From the NCBI GenBank assembly GCA_027625915.1, contig JANTQA010000012.1:1829001-1893000 (forward strand): a stretch of DNA of 64,000 nt. The letters run 5' to 3'. This DNA comes from Anaeramoeba flamelloides (lineage: Eukaryota > Metamonada > Anaeramoebidae). Position numbers and translations under genes: made by a program. Positions within the stretch are counted from its first letter, which is position 1. Every line of letters starts with the position of its first letter. This document shows, in pieces, positions 25,595-36,325 of the stretch. The notes under the pieces were generated by a model, which was not told the origin of the DNA, made no database searches, and saw only the letters and a program-made list of their open reading frames with translations.

Positions 25595-26105
25595 TTTCAA
25601 CTGTCAAATATTTTTTTTATTATTGACTTTTTAAGATTAAATAAGAAATTAGCAGAATAATACACATCAAAGAATATTTGACACTCGTCTGGAATAAAAT
25701 CTAAGAACTGGATAGCTTTTCTTTATAATTGAAAAACCTCAGATTCTTTGGAAATCCCATCGAGAGAAACAATAATATTTATTTTGATCTCTGATCAAAG
25801 ATATAAATAAAATTTCAATTGAAATCGAAATGATTTCTAAACAATTATTTTTACTGTTTCAATAATATTAAAATAACACATTTTTACCAAGTGGTTATCG
25901 ATCTTGCAATTCAAAAAACTATTTTCATATGGAATTGGGTGTAAAAAAAAAATCGTAATAAATTGAAAAAAAAATTATTTCAATTTTGAAAATTTCCAAA
26001 ATAAATTTTTTCTTCTAATGTCCATGCAAAAACTTTAAACACATGTAATAATCTCTATTAAAACTGTGGCCACTTTAACTGGAAAATGGTTTATAATAAG
26101 AATTA
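25595..26105 (+). repeat. Dispersed repeat family D, copy 2
   Basis: Second copy of the family at 19685-20215. It is uninterrupted at the point (about 25790-25815) where the third copy near 52920 carries a MITE, so it serves as the empty-site reference. Confidence 0.7.
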
Positions 26106-26833
26106 TATCTTTGGTATTGTTCAAAATAAAGAAACATTATTTATCTTGTAATTGCTAAATGATAAAGAATATTATGATTCTTTATTAAAAATTCTGATCA
26201 AAAATTTATAAATTAGGGAAGTAACATCAAGTGCCTTCAAGTACTACAAAGTGTCGTCAAGTGCTGTAGAGTGTCATAGAGTGTCTAGGGTTTTTTTAAT
26301 TTGAAAAATTAAAAGTAAATTTCAAAAATTTTCTTTTATTTCTCAAATTAAATAAAACCTACCGTCACTTATTTAGAATTTAAGAAAGAATAGAGAAAAA
26401 TCAATAGATTGTACTCAATTCTAGTAAATTTTGTAATAGTTCACAAAAAGTGTTTCAGATTTTCCAGTTATTAAAAAAATATAGAAAAATCTTAGATTTT
26501 GCTCAATTCTTTCTCAAGTTCTGGCAAAGATAATATCAGCTTTTATTAATTTTTTGAATAAAAAGAAAATCTTGGAAATTTTCAAAATTCTTGCAAATTC
26601 TGGAAAACAGAATTGAAAGTGCCTAATTTTTTTTAATTTTCAAAAGAAAGGTAAAATTTCAATAATTCTCTATTTATTTCAAAAATTACAAAAAGCCTAG
26701 CTTTTCGAAAAGAGAATTAATTCCGTCTTTTAAATAAAACATATCGAAAGAATCTATTTTATTATTATTTTCTTGTTTTTTTTTTTTTTCAATGCTGATA
26801 TTGAATCAGAATAAATCTCTTGGATTGATCTTC

Positions 26834-29026
26834 TTAATCCGGTAAAAAGCAGATATGAGGGTCAATATCTAATCGCTCAGGATCTTGATTTTTGATTTCT
26901 GCTTCTGACATTTTGGACATTCTGATTGGTGCATCGACTCTATTTTTTCTTTTATCTGACCAAAAGATCTGAAATCTAACAAGCTCTTCCTTTCCGTCGA
27001 CTTTTCCAAGGAGATGGTATCGCATTTGCTTTTTACTTGTGGTCTGCTCCAAGTTTTCTATTGATACGTACTTCAGGGGAAGGCAATTTGCACCTGGAAC
27101 CTGAGTCTTTGTGTTGATATGTGAGATACATTGTTTTGCGTAAGTAACTGCGGCCTCCTTCATCGTATCGGAAGAGGATTTTGTCCATTCTACGCACAGG
27201 CAGTACCCGCTTTTAATGTTTGCCTGCTCGCATGTTCTGTCCTCTGGTATTGTTTCTGTGAAGAGATTATAGGCGTTTGGCTTCAAATGGCTGTACCTGC
27301 GCTTGCCTTGTGATCGGTCGTCAAAATGGCCCGCCTGTGTCTGCGGGAACTCACGGAGCGTTGTGTAAAGATCAAAATGCGAGGCCAAGCGGTCGACGTT
27401 CTTCTGTAAGTTCTTTCGGATCCAGGGCTTCTTGTCAAGGAACCGTTTCGGCATGATGAACAAGAGATGTGGGTATTTGTGCTCGTTGTACCCTGCCTCG
27501 CTATATACGTGGTTGGTGTAATGGAATCCGTGATCAGCATGGAGAATGATCATGGTGTTCTCAAAGTCCACATTCTCGAGAAAGGACATGATGTCCCAAA
27601 GCGATGTTGACACCTTGCTAGGCACCGAATGGAAATTCATAGTCGTCGCTGTCGCAAAAATTGGATGTTCCCCGTCGTGCTCATTTAAAACCTGCTCAAG
27701 CCAAGTCAAAACACTGAAGCTCTCGAAAATCTTAAACCCCTTGTAATACTTCTGGGGTATAATCACATCTGCATATTGGTTTGTCCACTCCTCCTTATTA
27801 CATTTCTTCACGAACTGTCGATGGCATTCATGGGTATACCGCCCGTCGAACCGATCCCGAGCATCAACTGTAAGATACCCCTGGCTACGGTACCGGTTGT
27901 ATATCAAACGGTCGCAAGTATTATCGGCGACAGGATCACCATAATCCCCACAGAACCTGTGTTCGCCACCGTGTCCGAGTCTTCTCGCACGCGCATAATC
28001 TACTGTCCATCCAGAGAAGGCAGGAACCTGGTTTTCAGGGCTGTACCACCCCATCACGTGGTATCTGCGAAACGCAAAGTACTCGATCTGCCCATCGTTC
28101 ACTTTCTTGTCCAGCCACTCTCGGAAAACAGAAAAAATACGCACATACCGCAAGTGCGACAGCGCGTCGTTCAGAATTAAAACCAAATTCAACTTTTTGT
28201 GAGTTTTCCCCGATTGTGACTCTTCCTCTTTCTCAATTCTCTTGATCCTTCTTTGCACACGATCAAGAATAGCTTGGTCTTTGCGGTAGGACACAAAGGG
28301 GTAATATTTTTTGGTGATATTTCCATCGTTCTCTTTTCGTTTCTGTGCATGAATATCTACCCTCTTGTGGTCGCCCAAATCAAACTCTTGGCCTGGGGAA
28401 ATTTCACCAAGCTTGTTACCGTCGGCGTCCTTGATGATGTATTGCATGGAAGATTCCTTTTTTTCTTCAATACCACCAACGAGGAGTTCCTGGTACAAAG
28501 TAGAGTGTTTGGGCGCTGAGAGAGTTTCGGAGACCCTGTCAAGACAAAATTCTTTAAGCAATTTGCTGAAAACGTTCTGTGATGTGTCTCTCTCGTATTT
28601 GATGGTTCTGTTTTTCCCAAAAATTAGATTGTTTCTCATCGACACTGTTTGGAGAAAGAGTGACATCTCATGATCCTTCATCTTACCTTCCACGTGCTTA
28701 ACACACTCTGGGCTGTGGCGCTGGCACGCGTTCATCAGCGAATTCTTGAGAGAAGAAACTTGCCATTGCAAGTCGTCCCTTTTTTGTTCGATCGGACAGG
28801 TTATTTGTTTCGAAAAATACACAGGATCCTTCGGTAGCTCGTTGTAACACACTTCAGTTTGTTCATCAAGAGTAAACGGATCGGAATTTACAGATTGTTC
28901 CTCAAGAGTCAGCCGATTGGAATTTTCAGATTGTGCCCATTTCGGAGGTTTTATTACACAGACAGTTACAACCAACAAAACAAAAAATAACAATACACAA
29001 AACTTTTCCTTTTTTGTCTGGTACAT
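26834..29026 (-). CDS. DUF229 family protein, alkaline-phosphatase/sulfatase fold, type II membrane protein (730 aa)
   Basis: A single open frame starting MYQTKKEKF. Residues 9-25 form a hydrophobic signal-anchor, so the rest is probably luminal or extracellular. The core matches DUF229: LILNDALSHLRYVR (about residue 282; metal-ligand Asp), GWYSPENQVPAFSG (same spacing as the family's GxNTxPN...TG, placing Ser at the usual nucleophile), SQGYLTVDARDRF, and ADHGFHYT with YPHLLFIMPKRF (about 495-525; metal-binding Asp-His), then ASHFDLYTTLREF. These are alkaline-phosphatase superfamily hallmarks; the substrate is unknown. Residues about 35-56 contain a short duplication (LTLEEQ / FTLDEQ). Codon use is much GC-richer than in Furry or MMS19, with no Asn tracts. 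No intron is needed. Transfer is possible, but this family is widespread in eukaryotes. Confidence 0.85.
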   Translation of the reverse strand: MYQTKKEKFCVLLFFVLLVVTVCVIKPPKWAQSENSNRLTLEEQSVNSDPFTLDEQTEVCYNELPKDPVYFSKQITCPIEQKRDDLQWQVSSLKNSLMNACQRHSPECVKHVEGKMKDHEMSLFLQTVSMRNNLIFGKNRTIKYERDTSQNVFSKLLKEFCLDRVSETLSAPKHSTLYQELLVGGIEEKKESSMQYIIKDADGNKLGEISPGQEFDLGDHKRVDIHAQKRKENDGNITKKYYPFVSYRKDQAILDRVQRRIKRIEKEEESQSGKTHKKLNLVLILNDALSHLRYVRIFSVFREWLDKKVNDGQIEYFAFRRYHVMGWYSPENQVPAFSGWTVDYARARRLGHGGEHRFCGDYGDPVADNTCDRLIYNRYRSQGYLTVDARDRFDGRYTHECHRQFVKKCNKEEWTNQYADVIIPQKYYKGFKIFESFSVLTWLEQVLNEHDGEHPIFATATTMNFHSVPSKVSTSLWDIMSFLENVDFENTMIILHADHGFHYTNHVYSEAGYNEHKYPHLLFIMPKRFLDKKPWIRKNLQKNVDRLASHFDLYTTLREFPQTQAGHFDDRSQGKRRYSHLKPNAYNLFTETIPEDRTCEQANIKSGYCLCVEWTKSSSDTMKEAAVTYAKQCISHINTKTQVPGANCLPLKYVSIENLEQTTSKKQMRYHLLGKVDGKEELVRFQIFWSDKRKNRVDAPIRMSKMSEAEIKNQDPERLDIDPHICFLPD

Positions 29027-30056
29027 TATTTTAAAGTTTTTAAATAAAATAAATTTTCCAACATAAAAAATTCGTAAGTCTTTTAGACACCTTTAAGTCA
29101 ATCACCAGATCAACTAAGTGTGCCCCGAAACCTTAAAAGTGCATCCTTATTTTATAAAGCAAAAATAAAAATTTTTGTTTTGTTTTCTTATTTTTTTATT
29201 TTTATTCGCAAAAACAAATTCAAATTTAGGATCTCAATTTAAATGGTTGATCATTTATTGAATGAGATTTTAGAGACATTGGTACACTTTTGGGTTGGTT
29301 CAGAATCCAAAATAAAACCAAAACTTGCTTTAGGAATTTATGTTAATCGACATACATTTTTATTCTTGTCAATTTCAAGAATACTCTGGTTTGGCATAAA
29401 CTTCACACCCTTTTGGTGTTGTACGGATAACTTTTGGGAAAATTTTTTACTCTGGAAAACATGAGAAAGTTTGCTTTTGATCTAAAAGAATTCGATATTT
29501 TTTATTTTTTCTTTTTTGCACCAACTCCTCCGAAAAATATCAAGAATTTTTCAAAAACTTTCCAATCCTTTGAGGGGGGGACTTGCTTAAAGGACTTTAT
29601 TTTTTGAGTTTAATATTTTTTTTCGTATTTCTTTTATTCTAAAATAAAACGAATTCGGCTCTTCGAAAAAGGTTATTTTAAAATATCAAGAACAATTCTC
29701 CATTTATTCAACATTTTTGAGACACAACTTACCACTCTTTCTTTATTTTCGAGAGACAATCTCAAACATAAATATTTTCTCACCTAACCTAACCACCAAA
29801 AAATCCATCTTATAAAGTAAATCCGAGGTTTTTTTTGAAGATAAAGTAAGCTCAAAATCCAGTACCCGATTATTTGAATGGGTCAAATAAATTTTGATGT
29901 ACACTTAATAATTTTAATTTTCATATTTTGAAATAAGAATTAAATTTTTTTTAAAGTTTTCCCAATTGCGAGAATTATAATTGTATTTTTTGTTGAAATA
30001 ATTATATTAAAACTTTTCTCTCTTTTTTAGACCAATTTAATAATTTATTCGATCTC

Positions 30057-30222
30057 TACTGGTATTTGAATTATAAATGGGAAAAAATTTTCACTTCCTT
30101 TTCATATTTTTCTTTTATAAATTTAGTTCTCAAAGGAGAAGGTTGGAGTTTGTGGTTCTACTTGAAAAAGGAAATTGAAAAAGAAGTGAAAATTTTTCCC
30201 ATTTTTCAATCAAATACCAGTA
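30057..30222. mobile_element. TACTGGTATTTG MITE, copy 1 (best preserved)
   Basis: About 166 bases. The left end TACTGGTATTTGAATTATAA, followed by ATGGGAAAAAATTTTCACTT, is mirrored on the right as GAAGTGAAAATTTTTCCCAT and CAAATACCAGTA. The inverted repeats run about 50 bases with few mismatches. There is no coding capacity beyond chance open frames. Related copies are at 42016-42178 and 52923-53090. Confidence 0.75.
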
Positions 30223-30835
30223 TAGAATTTTTTCTAAAGGATTACGTTTTCTGTGAACACCATTAAATTGTGTTTTAAAACACCCCGTCGATTGAGTTCG
30301 AGAATCTTAATAGATTTTCGAAAACGCAAATTCTTTTAAACAGAAAATAATTTGTGAAATTCACTCGTATCCTCCAATTTACACAAGTTTCGCTTTTTTT
30401 GTCGATCCTCTCTAAATTTGATTTTCTCATATCATTATAACTTCCCTTTTAAATATTTAATTACGAAACAATTTCCCCAAAGCTGTGTCTAAATATTTTG
30501 TTACAGTTTTTTAGATTAGTTTGAAGTGCTTGCAAATTTGGACTTTTTCTTGAAAATTTTCTAAAAACCATTTAATTAATTGTGGCTTCCTTTTATAATT
30601 TAATAAATTTCTCAATACCTATTAGCCCAATCTCATTTAAAAAGTGAAGTCATGATGTTGGAAATATTTTCCAATTTGAATCAAAAAATAATTTTATTTT
30701 TTATTTTTTTTCTGAAAATTGAACAGGAAATTTTGAGATTCGTAAACTCGAACACCTTGCTAAGGAAATGTAAAAATGAAATTGAAAAATAATCACCATT
30801 ATTTAACATTAAAAAAACTCTCAATATTAAACTTG

Positions 30836-31510
30836 AAGGGACAAGTAATTCTTATTTATTTTTAATCCCAAAGGTAATAGAGTAACTATTTTCAAATGGT
30901 ACGATCAAACCAATAAGCAACTTCATTTGTAAACTTTAGAGAAATGAATAATCATTTTTAAAAGAAATTCGTTTTCCCAAATATGTTCCTAGTCCAAAGA
31001 TCGTGACTCTTTTTGTTTCGAATTTTTGGAATTCAATTAGAAAAAAAAAAATTGCAAAAAAATAAAATTTTGAAGAAAAATCACTTTTAGTAATTCCATA
31101 GAGTCTTATGAAACAAACAGCTTTGAAAATTCAACATTATTTTAAAAAATACTCTAAAAATAAAGCAAATATTGTCTCCTTTGAAGATCTATAAAACAAT
31201 TGATAATTTATTTTATTCACAAATATTTATTAAATTTCTTGAAATTTAAAAGACTCTTCAATATCCTTTTTCAAATATCAAGAGTCTATACAAGGAACTG
31301 TTTGTATTAAAATCAGGTATTTGATCATCTATTATTTTTTTTATTATTAGATATATGAATTTGGATTCTTTTTATTTGTTTGAAAATCTTGAAGAAATTG
31401 AGAAATAAATGTAAAGCCTATTTATTCCTTTACTCTTTGGGTTATTAATGACTCACTGAAAAAATTAAGATTTGGGTTATTAATTATAGATTAATAAATA
31501 ATCAAATTAA
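30836..31510 (+). repeat. Dispersed repeat family E, copy 1
   Basis: Begins GGGACAAGTAATTCTTATTTA and shares TTTTTAATCCCAAAGGTAAT, AATAAGCAACTT, TTTTAAAAGA and AAAAATCACTTTTAGTAATT with the copy at 35400-35860 (same strand). Inverted copies lie at about 42460-43040 and 46960-47557. Further family-like sequence around 32030-32110 (AAAGTATTTTGGGAGAATTT) suggests the copy extends past an unrelated insert at about 31510-32010. Confidence 0.65.
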
Positions 31511-32159
31511 AAGATATTTCTCTTGATTAAGAGTTGTACAGTGGTGTAAAAAACCAGTGTTTTTTATTTTAACCCATTACTAAAATTTAACTCATGCAAA
31601 AAATATTGGCTGACTCTAGAAATAAAAGAAACAAACCAATGGGATGACAACAGTATATAAACAAGAAATAGGGTTCTTTAAATAAATGTTAAAAAAGAAT
31701 TATGAAGATATGGAAAGATTAAAATGTTATTTTTTGACAAAAAACCGGGCAAAAGTTCATTTTTTGGAATTTTGATAAAAAAATCATTTAATCTCAGAAA
31801 TTTTGTAAATATGACCAAATTTTTGTAACAAAAGCATTTAATATAATTGAGCCATTTTGATTAATCAAAAATCTAACCTCTAAAGTCAAAATAAATTCGA
31901 ACCAAGAATATATATGTGTGTCCTATCTTCAAATACCCAAGTCTGAAAAAAAAACACATGAGTTAAATTTTATGAATTGGTTAAAGGTTGTCAACACAGT
32001 TTATTTACTCCCCTGTACTTTCCAGGTTTTAAAAAAGTATTTTGGGAGAATTTTTAATTCGATTGTTTGGTTCTTTTTCTCAGATTTTTTTATCCAATAA
32101 AGAGAAAAAATTGATATGAACATTTAGTTGTATCAAAAAATTATATTTTTCAAGTTTAA

Positions 32160-32640
32160 AACAGAGTGATCAAAAAAATGCGTGTACAAAGACTATGATA
32201 CATGTTATAAAATATTATCCGTGTATTTTTTTTTTTCTTCTTGTACCAAAGCAACATCCAACTTACAACTAAATAGTATACCTAAGTTCAAATCAATTTT
32301 GAAAGTAAATGTTGGTTATTTTCAGTAAAATTTAAATTATTCATTAAATGGAGTTGAAAATTTTTCATAATATTCTCAATTTTTTTGAAAATTATTTTTT
32401 GTTTTTTTTGTGGATGATAAAAATTTTTAAGAAATTTACTCTATTTTTTGAGATAAAATTTTGCAATTTGATCCTTTATTTTTAGAAGTGATTTTTTAAA
32501 TTATACGACTTTAAGAAACCAATACCATATTTAATTTGGACTTATTGTTGGTTTCTTTGATCGGTTGATGTATAGGTCTTCTATAACAAAAAAACACGCT
32601 TTTTATTTTGAAACACGAATTAAACTTTTGAACTCCACGC
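32160..32640 (+). repeat. Dispersed repeat family C, copy 2
   Basis: Closest to the copy at 41310-41795: both have GTTCAAATCAATTTTGAAAG or its near variant, TTTTTTGAGA, GCAATTTGATCCTT and GACTTTAAGAAACCAATACC. Same orientation as copy 1 at 4370-4800. Confidence 0.7.
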
Positions 32641-34857
32641 TTTATTTTGACTTCAATAATTATTGTATTTTTTTTGAAATTAAGTAGATTTTTTAAATGG
32701 GTTATTTCAGAACTTAGTAGTTTAATTTTTAAAGTGTATTTTTGTCACCTTCCTTCACAGGTAATAAGATTTTAATCTTCTTTCAAAGAAAATAATTTTT
32801 TCTTTCAAATTATTCAGAAATATGTTGGATTTTGAACTTTTTCAAAATTGAGAAAAATGGATCAGACGTTTAAAAACAAATAACCCATTTCTGAAAATAC
32901 CATTAATTGTAAAATAATAAGATCAAAATTTTCATTCAGCTTTTCCATAAAAAACAAAATTCAAGAATTAGAATAAATCAAAAAGCCCCCAACTCAAAAA
33001 AGGGAAATGAATAATTTAAACTGTTTCACTGAATTAAAAATTTGAAAGGCTAAGAGTTTTTTATAAACGTGTTTTATGGAAAGTTGAATGAAAATTTTAT
33101 TTCCTTTAGTTTGGGATTAATAGTCTAGAGTTTTCTAATGAAATAATTCAGAAATAATATTGAATTTTGAACTTTTTGTTAATTGGAAAATTATATCAAA
33201 CTCATAACAACAATAATCCAATTCTGAAAAAATAGAATTTAAAAGTAAGTTTTGTTTTGTAGTAATCAGATTTTTACTTTGTTTTTCAATTTCAAGATGC
33301 TGTAAAATTTTTTTGAATTTGCTATTAATTTTACTTTATGTTTTTTTTTAGTTTATTAGTCCCTTAAAGCTAAAATGATTGTATAGTCTATGATTTTTTT
33401 CCATTGGGTTACTTTGAATTATTACATTGTCCCCACAAACAATTAATTAGTTCCAACTCTAATGAGATCTATCTATTAGATGGGTAATTGGTTGTCTCTT
33501 ATCAAATTGTGGTTTTTTTTGAAATAGAAAATTCAATTTTGATCATAAGATAAAAATTTCAACTTCTCTTACTACATTTTGAGTTATTTTTTTTTGTAAA
33601 AACCAAGACAAAAATTAAATTTTCTCAAGAATTGCTATCACATAAATCATCTAAACTTGATTGTATTTTTCGATCCTTGTTTTTAAATTGTAAAAACCTG
33701 AGATTTTAACAAATTTGGAAATTGAAGATCCACATTAATGAAAGTTATTTTAATGGATTTGTTTGTCAATTTCTAAAACAAAAAAAAGCAAAAAACTGGA
33801 TAACATATTTTAAAATCTTCTATTAAAAATTTTTGGGTTTATGATGAGCTTTAATAACTCTTTTACGGTTTGTTAAACAAAATAAAATTTCAGAATAGAA
33901 AATCAATTTCTAGGGTCTTATAAATTTTTACCGTAGTACTGGAACGAATGTTTTTATTAAAAAATAGTGTTTGTGATTTTGGCTTATTTTTTTTTGGTTC
34001 TTTTTGTTTTTCCTTGAATTAAATCTCCTCAACATGGCTAAGAGGAGAGTTTATGCTCGAATTGTTTTTGGAACAACATAATTCATATCAAACACAAAAA
34101 ATATTGTTTTTTAAAAGAAACGATCCAAACGAAGAAAACTTTTTTAAAAAGCAGCACAAAGCCCAATTGTGGTATGGAGGAAAATCGGAATGGTGTGTTA
34201 TAGGATAGGTTTGGTGGTTCTTTGTATTCAAATACCTATTGGAAATTAAATTTGCAAAAATTAATCAGTATTTTTTTTTTTAAAAAACAAAAATATTGTT
34301 TTATCTGAGAAAAAATGATCTTTTGATTTTTGGAAATGAGAATTTTAGTGGATTTAATACAATACCAAACACATCACCAGACCTACTAACCAATTTGTTC
34401 TTTGTTTGAAAATAACAAAGAACCATTCAACAAAATTCGCCAATTTTCTCCATTTTGACCTTTTAGGTGATTATGACAAACCTTCTCATCTTCTCTCACA
34501 TATCAAAAATAAATCAAAGAAACCCCCAACATCATCTCAAGGTTTGTTACTCCCACCTAAATTGAAATTTTCACCAAAAGATAATTTTTACCTACCTTCT
34601 TTGTTATTTCAGGATATCGCGAACTTGGCAAATACAGTTAAAAACTTTCATTTTTTTCTACTTATACCTCACTGAATAAATATTTGTGAGAGTTAGTAAC
34701 CATCAGAATCATCTTTTATCACACATGGAATCAAATTTCAATTGCAAACGTAGTTCTTAAGATTATTTCTTCAAAGATCTTGATCTATTTTTTTTTAATA
34801 ATTTTTTTGTGAAACAAACTTATTTTAACAACTTTGTTTCTTTTAAGGTTTACAATC

Positions 34858-35385
34858 CCTGAAATTTGAAAAAAGATTATCGTGTGTCATTTGTTACCAC
34901 TTGTTAATTTGGTTCTTATCTGATCGATTTTGTCCTTGGTATGGATTTTAATAGTGGTTCAAAATGGCAATTTTTGACAATTTATTTTTTTTATTTCCCA
35001 AATCCGAATTGATGAGTTTAAGATTAATTTGCAGGAACTTAAGTAATTTAAAAAATGTTGTTTGTTAATTGTTGATTGAAATTTTTTATTATGTTGAAGT
35101 TGTATTGGGGGCTTTTAAAACAGTTTCTTTTTTCTTTGGGTTAATTGACAAAAAAGTAAATCAAGATTCAATTCTACAACCAAAAATTCAAAAGTTATAC
35201 TTAAACACCAACCAATCTATTAATCTTACACCCATCAATTCGGATTTGGGAAATAAAAAAAATAAATTGTCAAAAATTGCCATTTTGAACCAATATTAAA
35301 ATCCATACCAAGTACAAGCTCGGATAGCTAAGAACAAATCGACAATTCACTACACCCTACACAAGATAATCTTTTTCCAAATTTC
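34858..35385. mobile_element. Fold-back element with nearly identical core arms
   Basis: The arm at 34858-35030 reappears inverted at 35218-35385. A 78-base core (34936-35013, from TGGTATGGATTTTAATA to CCGAATTGATG) differs from its partner at one position by eye. The outer arms are more diverged (AAAAAGATTATC ... GGATTAC). The loop of about 190 bases includes the start of a 76-codon open frame (35069-35299) that runs into the right arm, so it is not taken as a gene. No target duplication was found. Confidence 0.75.
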
Positions 35386-35399
35386 ATGGAGTGTAATCC

Positions 35400-35860
35400 T
35401 TAAGTGACTAGTAGCTCTTATTTATTTTTAATCCAAAAGGTAATAGAGGAATTATTTTGATACAAGGATACAATTAAACCCAATATGCAACTTAAATTAT
35501 CAAATTTAAAGAAATGAGTTTTCATTTTTAAAAGAGTTCATTTTTCCGAATTAAATCTTTTGGAAAAAAGATCCTTTTACTTTTTCTTTTTGTATTTATG
35601 GATCAAATTAGAAAAAAAAAAATTATTAAAAAATTTTTATTTTGAAGAAAAACCACTTTTAGTGATTTCTGAGAGTTTTTATGAACAAATAACTTGAAAT
35701 CTTTAATCTTATTATAAATAAAATCAAAATAAATCACATACTCAATACTTGAAAATAAAAAAAATTGATAATCTATTTTTTTCACAAATATTGATTAAAT
35801 TTCTTGAAATTTAAAAAGATTAGTCAATATTCCCTTTTTAAATGTCCGAGTATAAAAAAG
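35400..35860 (+). repeat. Dispersed repeat family E, copy 2
   Basis: Starts TTAAGTGACTAGTAGCTCTT directly after the fold-back element and continues with the family E landmarks (TTTTTAATCCAAAAGGTAAT, GAAGAAAAACCACTTTTAGT, TTTCTTGAAATTTAAAAAGA). The inverted copies at 43040 and 47557 end in the same CTTAAGG(G) motif. Confidence 0.65.
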
Positions 35861-35914
35861 TAACTATAAGTTTTTAAATCAATTATCTGATATCATCAAA
35901 ACCAGATTTCAAAA

Positions 35915-36325
35915 TTTTTGACACACTTTATAATGTTAATGGACTTTTTTCCAGGATTTATTCCAGTACTCTTCTCAAAAAAATATTTTCAAATTTTTCG
36001 ATCAAAAACATTTTTTCTAATTTTTCAAATTTTAGTTTTGTTTTTGGTTTTTCAAATTTTTGTTTTTTTATTTCTTTTTCTTTTTCTTGTTGTTTTTTTT
36101 TTTCGATTTCTTTTTTTTTTTTTTTTTTTTTTTTTTTTGCAAAAGATAATGTGGAAAAAATAAAGAGAGCTTCAAAAATACAAATAACCATTAATAAAAT
36201 TTAGACTATGTAATGTCTTTTAACATGAATTTAATTATTCGTAAAAAATCTTGTTGTTAACTTTTTTTCAATGAAATTCCATTAATTTAAAAATCAGTAA
36301 TGCTCATTTCAAAAATTGTGACTTA
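35915..36325 (+). repeat. Dispersed repeat family G, copy 2
   Basis: Partner of 21290-21670, same orientation. It contains a long T-run (about 36111-36138) and the conserved ATGAATTTAATTATTCGTAA block near 36222. Confidence 0.7.

Larger units (their letters stand above)
19564..26833. other. Gene-poor stretch between Furry and the sulfatase-like gene
   Basis: No coding region supported. It contains dispersed repeat copies near 19685-20215, 20600-21183, 21290-21670 and 25595-26105, two adjacent TA-flanked MITEs, an (AT)n run, and T-runs. About 22450-25590 is very AT-rich with no structure I can name beyond small stem-forming words such as CCCCAAGG (about 23533) and CTTGGGG (about 23599). Around 26225-26295 short GTG-containing words recur (AAGTGCC, AGTGTCGTC, AGTGTCAT). 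Confidence 0.6.

Noticed and set aside
26834-29026. Bacterial origin of the DUF229 gene by recent transfer
   Set aside because: GC-rich codon use alone is weak evidence; the family is common in eukaryotes and two other genes here share the same composition.
29243-29464. 73-codon open frame upstream of the DUF229 gene
   Set aside because: No motif, composition like the spacer, and no splice signals that would join it to anything.
30291-30320. GAGTTCGAGAATC-like word resembling a tRNA T-loop
   Set aside because: No matching acceptor, D or anticodon arms could be folded around it.
34406-34675. 89-codon open frame with a Pro/Ser/Lys mix
   Set aside because: Looks slightly gene-like but lies in repeat-rich DNA with nearby inverted matches (about 34195-34230 and 34370-34420), has no conserved motif, and shows no exon structure.
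35069-35299. 76-codon open frame
   Set aside because: It starts in the loop and runs into the right arm of a fold-back element, so it is likely chance.
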